A stretch of 64,000 nucleotides of DNA from Allobrachymonas denitrificans DSM 15123. GTDB lineage: Bacteria > Pseudomonadota > Gammaproteobacteria > Burkholderiales > Burkholderiaceae_C. The translations under genes and the position numbers were made by a program. Positions 56,112 through 64,000 of the stretch are shown piece by piece. The notes beneath the pieces were generated by a model. That model did no database searches. It worked only from the letters and a program-made list of their open reading frames with translations, and had not been told where the DNA came from. The stretch covers positions 208,279-272,278 of the forward strand of contig NZ_FOCW01000002.1 in assembly GCF_900110225.1 (NCBI RefSeq). The letters run 5' to 3'. Positions within the stretch are counted from its first letter, which is position 1. Every line of letters starts with the position of its first letter.

Positions 56112-58787
56112 TCATGCGTCCGGTGTAGTTGTGTCGTCCGCTTCGGTATCGGGGCTGGCATCGGCGTCCATGTCATCGGATTCCGAACCGTTCTGGTCCT
56201 CGGCAGCATCGTTCTCGACGATGCGCTGCAGGCCGATCAGCTGCGCGCCTTCGTCCAGCGCAATCAGCGTCACGCCCTGGGTGGCGCGGCCGAGTTCGCG
56301 GATTTCCGCCACGCGGGTACGGACCAGCACGCCACGGTCGGTGATCAGCATGATTTCGTCGTCGGCATGCACCAGCGTGGCGGCAACGACCTTGCCGTTG
56401 CGTTCGCTCTGCTGGATGGCGATCATGCCTTTGGTGCCACGGCCGTGGCGCGTGTATTCGACGATGCTGGTGCGCTTGCCGTAGCCGTTTTCGGTGGCGG
56501 TCAGCACGCTTTGCGACTCGTCGCCGGCCACCAGCATGGCGATCACGCTCTGGCCTTCTTCCAGCGTCATGCCACGCACGCCGCGGGCCTGGCGGCCCAT
56601 GGGACGCACGTCGTTCTCGTCGAAGCGCACGGCCTTGCCGCCGTCGCTGAACAGCATCACGTCATGTTCGCCATCGGTGAGGGCGGCACCGATCAGGTAG
56701 TCGCCATCATCCAGGCCCACGGCGATGATGCCGGCCTTGCGCGGGTTGCTGAACTCGTCCAGCGCCGTCTTCTTGACCGTACCCTGGGCAGTGGCCATGA
56801 ACACATAGTGATCCGCCGGGAAGGTGCGCATGTCGCCGGTGAGCGGCAGCACCACGGTGATCTTCTCGCCGTCTTCCAGCGGGAACATGTTGACGATGGG
56901 GCGGCCACGCGAGCCACGGCTGCCGGTCGGCACTTCCCATACCTTGAGCCAGTACAGGCGGCCGCGGTTGCTGAAGCACAGGATGTAGTCGTGCGTGTTG
57001 GCGATGAACAGCTGGTCGATCCAGTCGTTGTCCTTGGTGGTGGTGGCCTGCTTGCCGCGGCCGCCACGCTTCTGGGAGCGGTACTCGGACAGCGGCTGGC
57101 TCTTGATATAGCCGGTGTGCGAGAGCGTCACCACCATGTCGGTCGGGGTGATCAGGTCTTCGGTACCCAGTTCCTGGGCGTTGTGCTCGATCTGGCTGCG
57201 GCGTGCGCCCACCTTGGTCTGGCCGAATTCGTTCTTCACGGCAGTCAGCTCGTCGCTGATGATGGTGCTGACGCGTTCGGGCTTGGCCAGGATGTCGAGC
57301 AGATCCTCGATCTCGGCCATCACGTCCTTGTATTCGGCAACGATCTTGTCCTGTTCCAGACCGGTCAGGCGCTGCAGGCGCATCTGCAGGATTTCCTGCG
57401 CCTGCACGTCGCTCAGGCGGTACAGGCCATCGCCCTGCAGGCCGTACTGGCGGCCCAGGCCTTCGGGACGGTAGTCGTCGGCGGAAACCACCGAGCCGTC
57501 CTCGCGGGCGCGGGTGAGCATTTCGCGCACCAGCGAGCTGTCCCAGCTACGAGCCATCAGCTCGGCCTTGGCCACCGGCGGGGTGGGGGACTCGCGGATG
57601 ATGCGGATGAATTCGTCGATGTTCGCCAGTGCAACAGCCAGGCCTTCCAGCACGTGGCCGCGGTCGCGTGCCTTGCGCAGGTTGAAGATCGTCCTGCGCG
57701 TGACCACCTCGCGGCGGTGCTGCAGGAATATGCTGACCAGATCGCGGATGTTGCACAGCTTGGGCTGGCCATCGACCAGCGCCACCATGTTGATGCCGAA
57801 GGTGTCCTGCAACTGCGTCTGCTTGTACAGGTTGTTCAGTACCACCTCGGGCAGTTCGCCGCGCTTGAGTTCGATCACGAGGCGCATGCCCGACTTGTCG
57901 GACTCGTCCTGGATGTGGCTGATGCCCTCGATCTTCTTCTCGTGCACCAGTTCGGCGATGCGTTCCTGCAGTGTCTTCTTGTTGACCTGGTAGGGCAGCT
58001 CGTCGACGATGATGGCCTGGCGCTGGCCCTTGTCGATATCCTCGAAATGGCAGCGCGCACGCATGACCACGCGGCCGCGGCCGGTGCGGTAGCCTTCGCG
58101 CACGCCCTGGATGCCGTAGATGATGCCGGCGGTGGGGAAATCAGGCGCCGGGATGATCTCGATCAGGTCATCGACGCTGGCATCCGGGTGGGCCAGCATG
58201 TGCAGGCAGGCATCCACCACCTCGTTGAGGTTGTGCGGCGGAATGTTGGTGGCCATGCCCACCGCGATACCGGCGGAGCCGTTGATCAGCAGGTTGGGCA
58301 GCTTGCTCGGCAGTACCAGGGGTTCCTGCTCGCTGCCATCGTAGTTGGGGCCGAAGTCGACCGTTTCCTTGTCTATGTCGGCCAGCATCTCGTGCGCGAT
58401 CTTGGCCAGACGGATCTCGGTGTAACGCATGGCCGCGGCGCTGTCGCCGTCGACCGAGCCGAAGTTGCCCTGGCCATCGACCAGCATGTGGCGCAGGGAG
58501 AAGTCCTGCGCCATGCGCACGATGGTGTCGTAGACAGCGCTGTCACCGTGCGGGTGGTATTTACCGATGACGTCACCGACGATACGGGCCGACTTCTTGT
58601 AGGGCCTGTTCCAGTCGTTGTTGAGCTCGTGCATCGCGAACAGGACGCGGCGGTGCACCGGCTTGAGACCATCGCGTGCGTCGGGTAGGGCACGCCCCAC
58701 GATCACGCTCATGGCGTAATCCAGGTAGCTGCGGCGCATCTCCTCTTCGAGGCTGATGGGCAGCGTTTCTTTGGCGAATTCAGTCAT
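56112..58787 (-). CDS. gyrA: DNA gyrase subunit A
   Basis: An 891-residue topoisomerase II subunit. The catalytic Tyr is in [19 protein letters not shown]; the quinolone-determining loop reads [18 protein letters not shown], with the susceptible-type Ser and Asp. The GyrA box motif is QKRGGRGK, followed by the beta-pinwheel C-terminal domain. An acidic tail ends the protein ([18 protein letters not shown]). It is divergent from ompA; the shared region of about 260 bases must hold both promoters. Confidence 0.97.
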   Translation of the reverse strand: MTEFAKETLPISLEEEMRRSYLDYAMSVIVGRALPDARDGLKPVHRRVLFAMHELNNDWNRPYKKSARIVGDVIGKYHPHGDSAVYDTIVRMAQDFSLRHMLVDGQGNFGSVDGDSAAAMRYTEIRLAKIAHEMLADIDKETVDFGPNYDGSEQEPLVLPSKLPNLLINGSAGIAVGMATNIPPHNLNEVVDACLHMLAHPDASVDDLIEIIPAPDFPTAGIIYGIQGVREGYRTGRGRVVMRARCHFEDIDKGQRQAIIVDELPYQVNKKTLQERIAELVHEKKIEGISHIQDESDKSGMRLVIELKRGELPEVVLNNLYKQTQLQDTFGINMVALVDGQPKLCNIRDLVSIFLQHRREVVTRRTIFNLRKARDRGHVLEGLAVALANIDEFIRIIRESPTPPVAKAELMARSWDSSLVREMLTRAREDGSVVSADDYRPEGLGRQYGLQGDGLYRLSDVQAQEILQMRLQRLTGLEQDKIVAEYKDVMAEIEDLLDILAKPERVSTIISDELTAVKNEFGQTKVGARRSQIEHNAQELGTEDLITPTDMVVTLSHTGYIKSQPLSEYRSQKRGGRGKQATTTKDNDWIDQLFIANTHDYILCFSNRGRLYWLKVWEVPTGSRGSRGRPIVNMFPLEDGEKITVVLPLTGDMRTFPADHYVFMATAQGTVKKTALDEFSNPRKAGIIAVGLDDGDYLIGAALTDGEHDVMLFSDGGKAVRFDENDVRPMGRQARGVRGMTLEEGQSVIAMLVAGDESQSVLTATENGYGKRTSIVEYTRHGRGTKGMIAIQQSERNGKVVAATLVHADDEIMLITDRGVLVRTRVAEIRELGRATQGVTLIALDEGAQLIGLQRIVENDAAEDQNGSESDDMDADASPDTEADDTTTPDA

Positions 58788-58938
58788 GCGTAGAAGGGCC
58801 GATTATTCGTGGGAATATGACATTTTAGCTGCACACGGGATGAGGTATATTTGAGGGCATTGCTGCAGCCCATGTGGCAATGATGCAACAAAGAGCGTGA
58901 TTTCAGGAAGGCCCCTGCGCGCAGCGCGTGGAGTGCGG

Positions 58939-58966
58939 TTACAGTGAATGCGTGCTGTGGCACAAT
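58939..58966 (+). promoter_or_regulatory. Candidate sigma-70 promoter of the OmpA-family gene
   Basis: TTACAG (58939-58944), 16-base spacer, CACAAT (58961-58966), about 85 bases before the OmpA-family start. The 5' leader then holds no other obvious site except the ribosome-binding site AGAGGA. Confidence 0.5.
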
Positions 58967-59049
58967 CGGCTCGACGGGTTACGCTCAACCGCATCCGAAA
59001 CTCGCATAATCGTGCAGCTCCTGCTGTGGTATTTATCAAGAGGATAAAC

Positions 59050-59637
59050 ATGAAGAAACTGAATAAAGTAGCTGTGTTGTTCGCAACTGTCGCCATGGCA
59101 GGTGCTGCTGTTGCCGCTCCGTCTACCGTTACCGGTGACAACTGGCGCAATAACCACGGCAACCTGATCTGGATGAACGGCACGAACGAACTGTGCTGGC
59201 AAGACAACTACTGGACCCCCGCTACTGCCGCTTCCCCGGCTTGCGGCGCTCCGGTTGCTGAAGCTCCCAAGGCACCCGAAGCTGTTGCAGCCAAGGTGAC
59301 CTACGCTGCTGACGCTTTCTTCGACTTCGACAAGTCCGTGCTGAAGCCGGCTGGCAAGGCCACGCTGGATGACTTGGTGAGCAAGATCCAGGGCCTGAAC
59401 ATCGAAGCCATCATCTCCACCGGCCACACCGACTCCATCGGTTCCGACGCCTACAACCAGGCTCTGTCCATCCGTCGTGCCAACGCCGTGAAGAACTACC
59501 TGGTTTCCAAGGGCATCGCTGCCGAGCGCGTGTACGTGGAAGGCAAGGGCGAGAAGCAGCCTGTTGCTACCAACAAGACTGCCGAAGGCCGCGCCAAGAA
59601 CCGTCGCGTGGAAATCGAAGTGGTTGGCACCCGCTAA
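59050..59637 (+). CDS. OmpA-family outer-membrane/peptidoglycan-binding protein
   Basis: A 195-residue protein with signal peptide (VAVLFATVAMAGAAVA). The N-terminal 70 residues lack the eight-strand barrel of classical OmpA and have WRNNHGNLIWMNGTNELCWQ with a Cys pair at about 54 and 68 (CWQ, ACG). The C-terminal half is an OmpA-like peptidoglycan-binding domain: ADAFFDFDKSVLKP, TGHTDSIGSDAYNQALSIRRA, and GRAKNRRVEIEV with the family R..R. Start at 59050 has AGAGGA upstream. Followed by a strong terminator. Probably an abundant envelope protein. Confidence 0.92.
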   Translation: MKKLNKVAVLFATVAMAGAAVAAPSTVTGDNWRNNHGNLIWMNGTNELCWQDNYWTPATAASPACGAPVAEAPKAPEAVAAKVTYAADAFFDFDKSVLKPAGKATLDDLVSKIQGLNIEAIISTGHTDSIGSDAYNQALSIRRANAVKNYLVSKGIAAERVYVEGKGEKQPVATNKTAEGRAKNRRVEIEVVGTR

Positions 59638-59660
59638 TCCTTCTGCTTCCGCAGACGCAA

Positions 59661-59686
59661 AAAGCCCCGCTTGGCGGGGCTTTTTT
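59661..59686 (+). terminator. Rho-independent terminator of the OmpA-family gene
   Basis: AAAGCCCCGC, TTG loop, GCGGGGC, then six T residues. Located 24 bases after the stop. Confidence 0.93.
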
Positions 59687-59737
59687 ATTGCCTGCTCCGG
59701 GCAGGCGGGCGCCTGCTTTTGAGGCACAATCGGCCTC

Positions 59738-60475
59738 ATGGAAAACACGGACATCACTTCTTCTGCCGCGCCTGCTGCCAACGTGGATCAGGCCGAGATC
59801 TCCAAATTCGGCGACCTCGCCCATCAGTGGTGGGATCGTGACGGGGTGCTGCGCACGCTGCATGCCATCAACCCGCTGCGGCTGGGCTGGGTGCAGGAAT
59901 TCCAGCGCCTGAAGGACTTGCGCGTGCTGGATGTGGGCTGTGGCGGGGGCATCCTGTCTGAGTCCATGGCCCAGGTGGGTGCCCAGGTGACGGGCATTGA
60001 TCTGGCGGAAGAATCCCTGCGCGTGGCGCAACTGCACGCCCTGGAAGAGGGTGTGAACAATGTGAGCTATCGCCAGATCAGTGCGGAAGATCTGGCGCGT
60101 GAGCAGCCCGGCCAGTTCGATGTGGTGACCTGCATGGAGCTGCTGGAGCATGTGCCTGACCCCGGTTCGGTGGTGCGCGCCTGCGCCGAAGCGGTCAAGC
60201 CGGGCGGCTGGGTGTTCTTTTCCACCATTCACCGCAATCCCAAGGCCTTTCTGCTGGCCATTGTGGCGGCCGAGTATCTGCTCAACCTGGTGCCGCGTGG
60301 CACGCACGAGTATGCGCGCATGATCCAGCCCAGCGAGCTGATGCGCGAGTGCCGCCTGGCCGGTCTGGTGCCAGCGGCCACGCGCGGCCTGCACTACAAC
60401 CCGCTGACGCAGCGCTACTGGCTGAGTGACAACATCGACGTCAACTACATGCTGGCGTGCCGCAAACCGGCTTGA
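59738..60475 (+). CDS. ubiG: Ubiquinone biosynthesis O-methyltransferase
   Basis: A SAM-dependent methyltransferase for two O-methylation steps of ubiquinone. The 245-residue protein has the UbiG N-terminal KFGDLAHQWWDRDGVLRTLHAINPLRL, motif I VLDVGCGGGILSESMAQVGA, the MELLEHVPDPG block and FFSTIHRNPKAFLLAI. The pairing with ompA upstream and gph downstream is a common Burkholderiales order. Confidence 0.95.
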   Translation: MENTDITSSAAPAANVDQAEISKFGDLAHQWWDRDGVLRTLHAINPLRLGWVQEFQRLKDLRVLDVGCGGGILSESMAQVGAQVTGIDLAEESLRVAQLHALEEGVNNVSYRQISAEDLAREQPGQFDVVTCMELLEHVPDPGSVVRACAEAVKPGGWVFFSTIHRNPKAFLLAIVAAEYLLNLVPRGTHEYARMIQPSELMRECRLAGLVPAATRGLHYNPLTQRYWLSDNIDVNYMLACRKPA

Positions 60476-60577
60476 ATCGCGCACCCACCATCATGATTTT
60501 CAGGGTGGTGTGTCAAATTACCGTTTTGGGGCAGGGATTATCCTGATTCGCCCGAGTTTGATATTCGATGTTAATCC

Positions 60578-61261
60578 ATGGATAAATCCGGCATTCCGTT
60601 TTTTCCCGGTATTCGCGCCGTTCTTTTTGATCTGGATGGCACTCTGGTGGACAGTGCGCCCGATCTGGGGGCGGCGGTGGATCGCATGCGCACGGCACGG
60701 GGCATGCCCTCGTTGCCGCTGGATACCTACCGTCCGATGGCTGGTGCCGGAGCGCGTGGCATGCTGGGCATCGCCTTCGGCATGACGCCCGAGGATCCGC
60801 TGTTTCCCGAGATGCGCGAGGAGTTCTTCCGCAGCTACGAGACCCATCTGCTGGACAACACATATGCCTTTGACGGCATCGAGGCCTTGCTGGAACACCT
60901 GCAGCAGCGCGGGCTGGCCTGGGGCGTGGTTACCAACAAGACCGAGCGCTTTGCCGTGCCGATGTGCCGGCAGATGCCCTTGCTGCAGGGCGCGTCTGTG
61001 CTGGTTGGTGGAGATACCACGCCGCATGCCAAGCCGCATCCGGAGCCGCTGCTGGAGGCGGCGCGGCGTCTGGCCTTGCCGCCGCAGGCGTGCCTGTACG
61101 TGGGCGACGACCGGCGCGACATGGAGGCGGCGCGGGCTGCCGGCATGCCCTGCGTGGCTGCTGCCTGGGGCTATCTGGGTGAGCATGACATTTCCAGCTG
61201 GGGTGCGCAGGCCGAGGCGGCGCAGCCGCTGGATGTGCTGGGCATGGTGTGCGCGGCATGA
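60578..61261 (+). CDS. gph: Phosphoglycolate phosphatase-like HAD hydrolase
   Basis: A 227-residue HAD-type phosphatase. Motif I FDLDGTLVDSAPDLG, motif II region VVTNKTERFA, Lys motif AKPHPEPLLEAA, and motif III YVGDDRRDMEAARAAG. Phosphoglycolate phosphatase is the usual annotation for this position after ubiG; other small phosphate esters are possible substrates. Its stop overlaps the next start (ATGA). Confidence 0.9.
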   Translation: MDKSGIPFFPGIRAVLFDLDGTLVDSAPDLGAAVDRMRTARGMPSLPLDTYRPMAGAGARGMLGIAFGMTPEDPLFPEMREEFFRSYETHLLDNTYAFDGIEALLEHLQQRGLAWGVVTNKTERFAVPMCRQMPLLQGASVLVGGDTTPHAKPHPEPLLEAARRLALPPQACLYVGDDRRDMEAARAAGMPCVAAAWGYLGEHDISSWGAQAEAAQPLDVLGMVCAA

Positions 61262-61761
61262 CTCGTCAGTGGGTAGCCGGGGTTCTGGCCAGTGCCGCCG
61301 TCCTGATGTCGCCGGCCATCCGGGCCGAGTCCTGTCTGGATGAGGCGCAGTGGCAGGCCCTGCAGCAGCAGTCGGGCACACAACCGGTTCTGCTGTATGT
61401 CTGGTCGCCACGCATGGTGCTGTCTGCCGTGCATGCGGATCAGGTGCAATTGGTGGCGCGGCAGGAGGGACTGAAGCTGGTGCCCGTGCATGACCATCGC
61501 GTGCCGGCGGGCGAGGTGATGCAGGCCTTGCAGCGCTTGCGCCAGCAGACGCCGGCTGCCGCAGAGGCGTTGGCCGGAAGCGTGCCCTTGTGCAGCGAGA
61601 GCCTGGTGCAGCAGGATGCCTATCGCCACTTTCCCACGGCCTGGGTGGTGCGCAAGGGGGGCTATCACCCGCGGCCGCTGGTGGCGGCCATGCCCATGCC
61701 GTACTGGCGGCAGGGGATCCGGCTTCGCATGATGCGTACGGTGGAACAGAAGGCGGACTGA
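61258..61761 (+). CDS. Exported protein of unknown function, possibly thioredoxin-like
   Basis: A 167-residue protein with signal peptide (WVAGVLASAAVLMSPAIRA). The segment PVLLYVWSPRMVLSAVHADQ looks like the beta1-alpha1 region of a thioredoxin fold but lacks the Cys pair, and VPLCSESLVQQDAYRHFPTA includes a Cys before a possible cis-Pro region. This reading is tentative. It overlaps gph and is followed one base after its stop by another exported protein gene, so the three are likely co-transcribed. Confidence 0.75.
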   Translation: MTRQWVAGVLASAAVLMSPAIRAESCLDEAQWQALQQQSGTQPVLLYVWSPRMVLSAVHADQVQLVARQEGLKLVPVHDHRVPAGEVMQALQRLRQQTPAAAEALAGSVPLCSESLVQQDAYRHFPTAWVVRKGGYHPRPLVAAMPMPYWRQGIRLRMMRTVEQKAD

Positions 61762-61762
61762 C

Positions 61763-63055
61763 ATGGACGAATCGCGGGTGTCTGTACGGATGTCTGGTAG
61801 CGCAGCAGCCGTGCAAGGTGCGGCATGGAATGCCCATGCGGGAGCCTTTGTGTTGCGTCACTGGATGCTGGGCATGCTCCTCGCAGGTACCACGGGCGCC
61901 GTCGCTGCGCAGGGAGCGGTTTCGCCGCAGGCCTGCATCGCTCCGAGTACCTTTGTCGAACTGACGGGCGATGTTGCCGGCGTGTCGCGTGATGCGGCGG
62001 GCAAGACTGTGGCCGCGCTGGGCAGCTATGAGCGGATTAGTCCGGATGGCCGCTTCGTGTTGCGCTCCTATTCCGGCGCGCAACTGGGCAATGTGAGCGT
62101 GATGGAGTTGCCGGCCTTTGCAGGGACGGTGGTGCGTGGCTATCGCACGCCCTTGTCCAACGAGGCTTTTCCGGTGCAGGGCAGCTGGCGCTATCTGGTG
62201 GACATGACGGGCGAGCACTACCGCCTGGCGGATGTGCTGCAGCAGCAGGGCAAGGCACGCCCTTTGTTCCGTGGCGGCATGACGGGCTTCTACGCGGCGG
62301 CAGCGGAATTGCCGGGGAGTCGCCCCGGCGAGATCCGCATCCGATCGTTCAGCTGGCCCAATGCGGGTGGTGATGACGAAACGCAGGGGCAGGGCGCATT
62401 GTCCACACGGACGATCACGGTGGATGTGCAGCAGCAGCGCGTGACGGCTGACACGGGGACGCAGTACCTGTGCCGTGACCGCGTGCGGGTGGATGGCAGC
62501 ATGTATGCCTTGCCCATGATTTCGGTGGATGGCCGAGAGTATGCGGCCATGCCCCAGATGCCGGTGCAGGGCAAGGCGACCATGCGCGTGTTCGGCTTTG
62601 GCGAGGATGGCAAGGGCTGTGAGCTGCGTGATGCGTTTGCGCATGCCAGTGGCAAGACGGTGTTCGGCTTTCCCGGCAAGGCGGGGCAGGGCGGCGATCT
62701 GGCGTACGAGTATCGCGGGCAGATCTGGTGGTACAGCCGTGCGCTGAAGCAGGCCTTCAATCTGGCACCGCCAGCGTCACGGCCGGGGGAACGGCTGATG
62801 GCGAGCGCCTTTCCGGGCATCACGCGGGACGGGCGGGTGATCTATGCCAGCACCTTGCGGCAGTGTGATGCAGGGGGGGGCAATTGTTCCGACCGTGTGG
62901 GATACACCATTGCCGATCCCTACCAGAGTGCGAGTGTGCGCAACTGGCGTCAGCAGCATGCTGCCAGGGCGTCGTCCCTGCCACAGTGTGTGACGCGCCA
63001 GGATGTGGTGCGTGAGCGGGAGGCGTTTGCGCAGATGCACGGCCTGGCACCCTGA
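61763..63055 (+). CDS. Exported protein with beta-propeller-like repeats, function unknown
   Basis: A 430-residue protein. A basic N-terminus of about 30 residues precedes a hydrophobic signal (WMLGMLLAGTTGAVAAQ). The mature part has ISPDGRFVLRSY and ITRDGRVIYAST, which resemble the SPDG-x-x-ha motifs of TolB-like beta-propeller blades, and several cysteines (ACIAPS, YLCRD, GCELRD, QCDAGGGNC) that could form disulfides. Start ATG 61763 follows GAAGGCGG. Partner of the gene before it by spacing. No named family recognised. Confidence 0.72.
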   Translation: MDESRVSVRMSGSAAAVQGAAWNAHAGAFVLRHWMLGMLLAGTTGAVAAQGAVSPQACIAPSTFVELTGDVAGVSRDAAGKTVAALGSYERISPDGRFVLRSYSGAQLGNVSVMELPAFAGTVVRGYRTPLSNEAFPVQGSWRYLVDMTGEHYRLADVLQQQGKARPLFRGGMTGFYAAAAELPGSRPGEIRIRSFSWPNAGGDDETQGQGALSTRTITVDVQQQRVTADTGTQYLCRDRVRVDGSMYALPMISVDGREYAAMPQMPVQGKATMRVFGFGEDGKGCELRDAFAHASGKTVFGFPGKAGQGGDLAYEYRGQIWWYSRALKQAFNLAPPASRPGERLMASAFPGITRDGRVIYASTLRQCDAGGGNCSDRVGYTIADPYQSASVRNWRQQHAARASSLPQCVTRQDVVREREAFAQMHGLAP

Positions 63056-63113
63056 CCGTGTTGCCGGCAGGCATGACAGGATGCAAGGCTTGCAAGCAAC
63101 TGTCAGGACAGGG

Positions 63114-63142
63114 GTGACAGCAGCGACAGGGTCACGTACAAT
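63114..63142 (+). promoter_or_regulatory. Sigma-70 promoter of ssrA
   Basis: GTGACA (63114-63119), exact 17-base spacer, TACAAT (63137-63142). The mature tmRNA starts 11 bases after the -10, so a short 5' leader is probably removed by RNase P. Confidence 0.75.
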
Positions 63143-63152
63143 TCACCCTCTT

Positions 63153-63539
63153 GGGGCTGCATTGGTTTCGACATGGGTTCGGAAGCGTTGCGGAGCATGT
63201 CGAGCTTGGGTCACGCTCGTTAATCTCGATTCAAAAAAGTAACTGCAAACGACGAACGTTTCGCACTCGCTGCTTAATCCAGCGGGCCTTGCAACAGTCG
63301 GTCAATGGGCTGGGCAAGGGTTGGTTGGCGCAAGCTGACCGATCCCGGCTGCAAGGTTAATTCACATTGACTGGCCATGCGTCGTGTTCCTTGACGTGTG
63401 GCGAGATTCAAGGGGACTGGCCTGTTGTGCAGCGTGCCACTGCGCGGCATGACGGGTGAGATCAAATCAGCTGGCTACGCATGTAGAACCGGACGAAGAA
63501 GGCTTGTGGACGCGGGTTCAAATCCCGCCAGCTCCACCA
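63153..63539 (+). ncRNA. ssrA: tmRNA (transfer-messenger RNA)
   Basis: A 387-base one-piece tmRNA. The 5' end is GGGGCTGCATTGGTTTCGAC and the 3' end is GGTTCAAATCCCGCCAGCTC followed by encoded CACCA, forming the tRNA-Ala-like acceptor and T arm. The tag frame at 63245-63277 reads A-N-D-E-R-F-A-L-A-A then TAA; the resume codon is GCA. tmRNA with SmpB rescues stalled ribosomes and tags the unfinished peptide for proteolysis. Confidence 0.97.
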
Positions 63540-63547
63540 ATACCCAA

Positions 63548-63579
63548 AATCCCAACCCTCATCGGTTGGGATTTTTTTT
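63548..63579 (+). terminator. Rho-independent terminator of ssrA
   Basis: AATCCCAACC pairs with GGTTGGGATT around a six-base loop, then T residues. It lies nine bases after the CCA end of tmRNA. Confidence 0.92.
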
Positions 63580-63731
63580 GCCCGTTCCCCCAGTGTTGGC
63601 GCGGTTTTCGGGCCTGGCCTCGCGAGCGCCACCCCTGCGAAGTCAAGACCGCTGCATAACCTCGCCGATCATCCGGCCGAAGCAAGAATCATGCTGATTT
63701 TGTCGCGTTTTGCATGATTTCATGCCCCCCG

Positions 63732-63750
63732 AAGTGGCTGTGAGCCACTT
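63732..63750. other. Short hairpin at the edge of the IS remnant
   Basis: AAGTGGCT, GTG loop, AGCCACTT: an 8-bp perfect stem 20 bases before the transposase stop. It may be part of the insertion-sequence end or a terminator. The 63580-63731 stretch holds no gene that I can support. Confidence 0.4.
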
Positions 63751-63770
63751 TGGGAGCTCCATTTGCCCTC

Positions 63771-64000
63771 TCAGGGCGCACCTACCCCCGCAAGCTCCAT
63801 CGCTTTCAACTTGCGGTGCGCCTTCAGCAGGTTCATCCCCAAGGCCGCCCAACACATCTGCGCCTGCACCTTTGCTGTCCCAAAGTACCGCGCCCGCGCC
63901 AGATTGAACCTGCGTTTCATCGTCCCGAACGCCTGTTCCACCTTGAAGCGGATCGCCCCGATCTTCTTGTTGAACTGGCTGTACAACGGATGCAACGGGT
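63771..64000 (-). mobile_element. C-terminal end of an IS5-like DDE transposase, cut by the window edge
   Basis: The frame is open from the right edge (a CCG-TTG-CAT reading gives PLHPLYSQF) to a stop at 63771, so only about the last 75 residues are seen. The region FKVEQAFGTMKRRFNLARAR holds the Glu of the DDE triad in the form typical of IS5-group transposases. Most of the element lies outside the window, so whether it is intact and where its terminal repeats are cannot be told. It lies about 230 bases after ssrA, a known insertion hot spot. Confidence 0.85.

Noticed and set aside
56091..58688. An 865-codon open frame opposite gyrA
   Set aside because: Antisense shadow of gyrA with His/Ala/Val-rich low-complexity translation.
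63481..63539. A separate tRNA gene (T-loop GGTTCAAATCC plus CCA end)
   Set aside because: It is the 3' tRNA-like domain of tmRNA, which pairs with the 5' GGGGCTG end.

Overview
The window is a 64 kb stretch of a GC-rich betaproteobacterial chromosome, most like Burkholderiales of the Comamonadaceae type. That placement rests on gene order (gyrA, a DUF2059 gene, serC, pheA, tyrA, fused aroA-cmk, rpsA, ihfB, lapA, lapB; and ompA, ubiG, gph), on 6S RNA directly downstream of zapA, and on a tmRNA tag reading ANDERFALAA. No genus call is safe from sequence alone. Coding density is high and almost every gene is a recognisable chromosomal gene. The only mobile DNA is an IS5-like transposase end at the right edge.

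Layout. 1-5.8 kb: a low-oxygen respiration block (ccoG, a FixH-like gene, fnr, hemN and two TauE/SafE-type membrane proteins), with an FNR box between the divergent fnr and hemN. 5.8-6.8 kb: zapA and a coiled-coil partner, with 6S RNA downstream. 6.9-15.4 kb: a cobalamin riboswitch followed by cobU, cobO, bluB, bioB, cbiB, cobC, cobQ and cobT, the late B12 pathway with biotin synthase embedded. 15.5-28.3 kb: mixed housekeeping genes (split chromate transporter, an HExxH protein, nth, an aminotransferase, ppc, a thioredoxin-like protein, nitronate monooxygenase, a mechanosensitive channel, serB and an FAD oxidoreductase).

28.5-34.1 kb: a compact copper-type cluster (DUF2946, SCO, a small exported protein, an FtsX-type permease, a LolD-type ATPase, a Cys/His-rich polytopic protein and two NosL-like proteins). 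I think this is the best candidate for an under-described system: a metal-handling ABC transporter with its own periplasmic copper proteins, perhaps serving cuproenzymes such as the cbb3 oxidase implied by ccoG. 34.2-36.8 kb: a NarL-type regulator and a sensor kinase whose reading frame is cut by one in-frame TGA.

36.9-47.6 kb: mfd, ispD-ispF, an EnvZ/OmpR-type pair, two exported proteins and lapAB. 47.8-58.8 kb, all on the minus strand: gyrA, DUF2059, serC, pheA, tyrA, aroA-cmk, rpsA and ihfB, linking aromatic amino-acid synthesis to translation and DNA topology. 59-64 kb, plus strand: an OmpA-family porin, ubiG, gph, two unknown exported proteins and ssrA (tmRNA), then the IS remnant.
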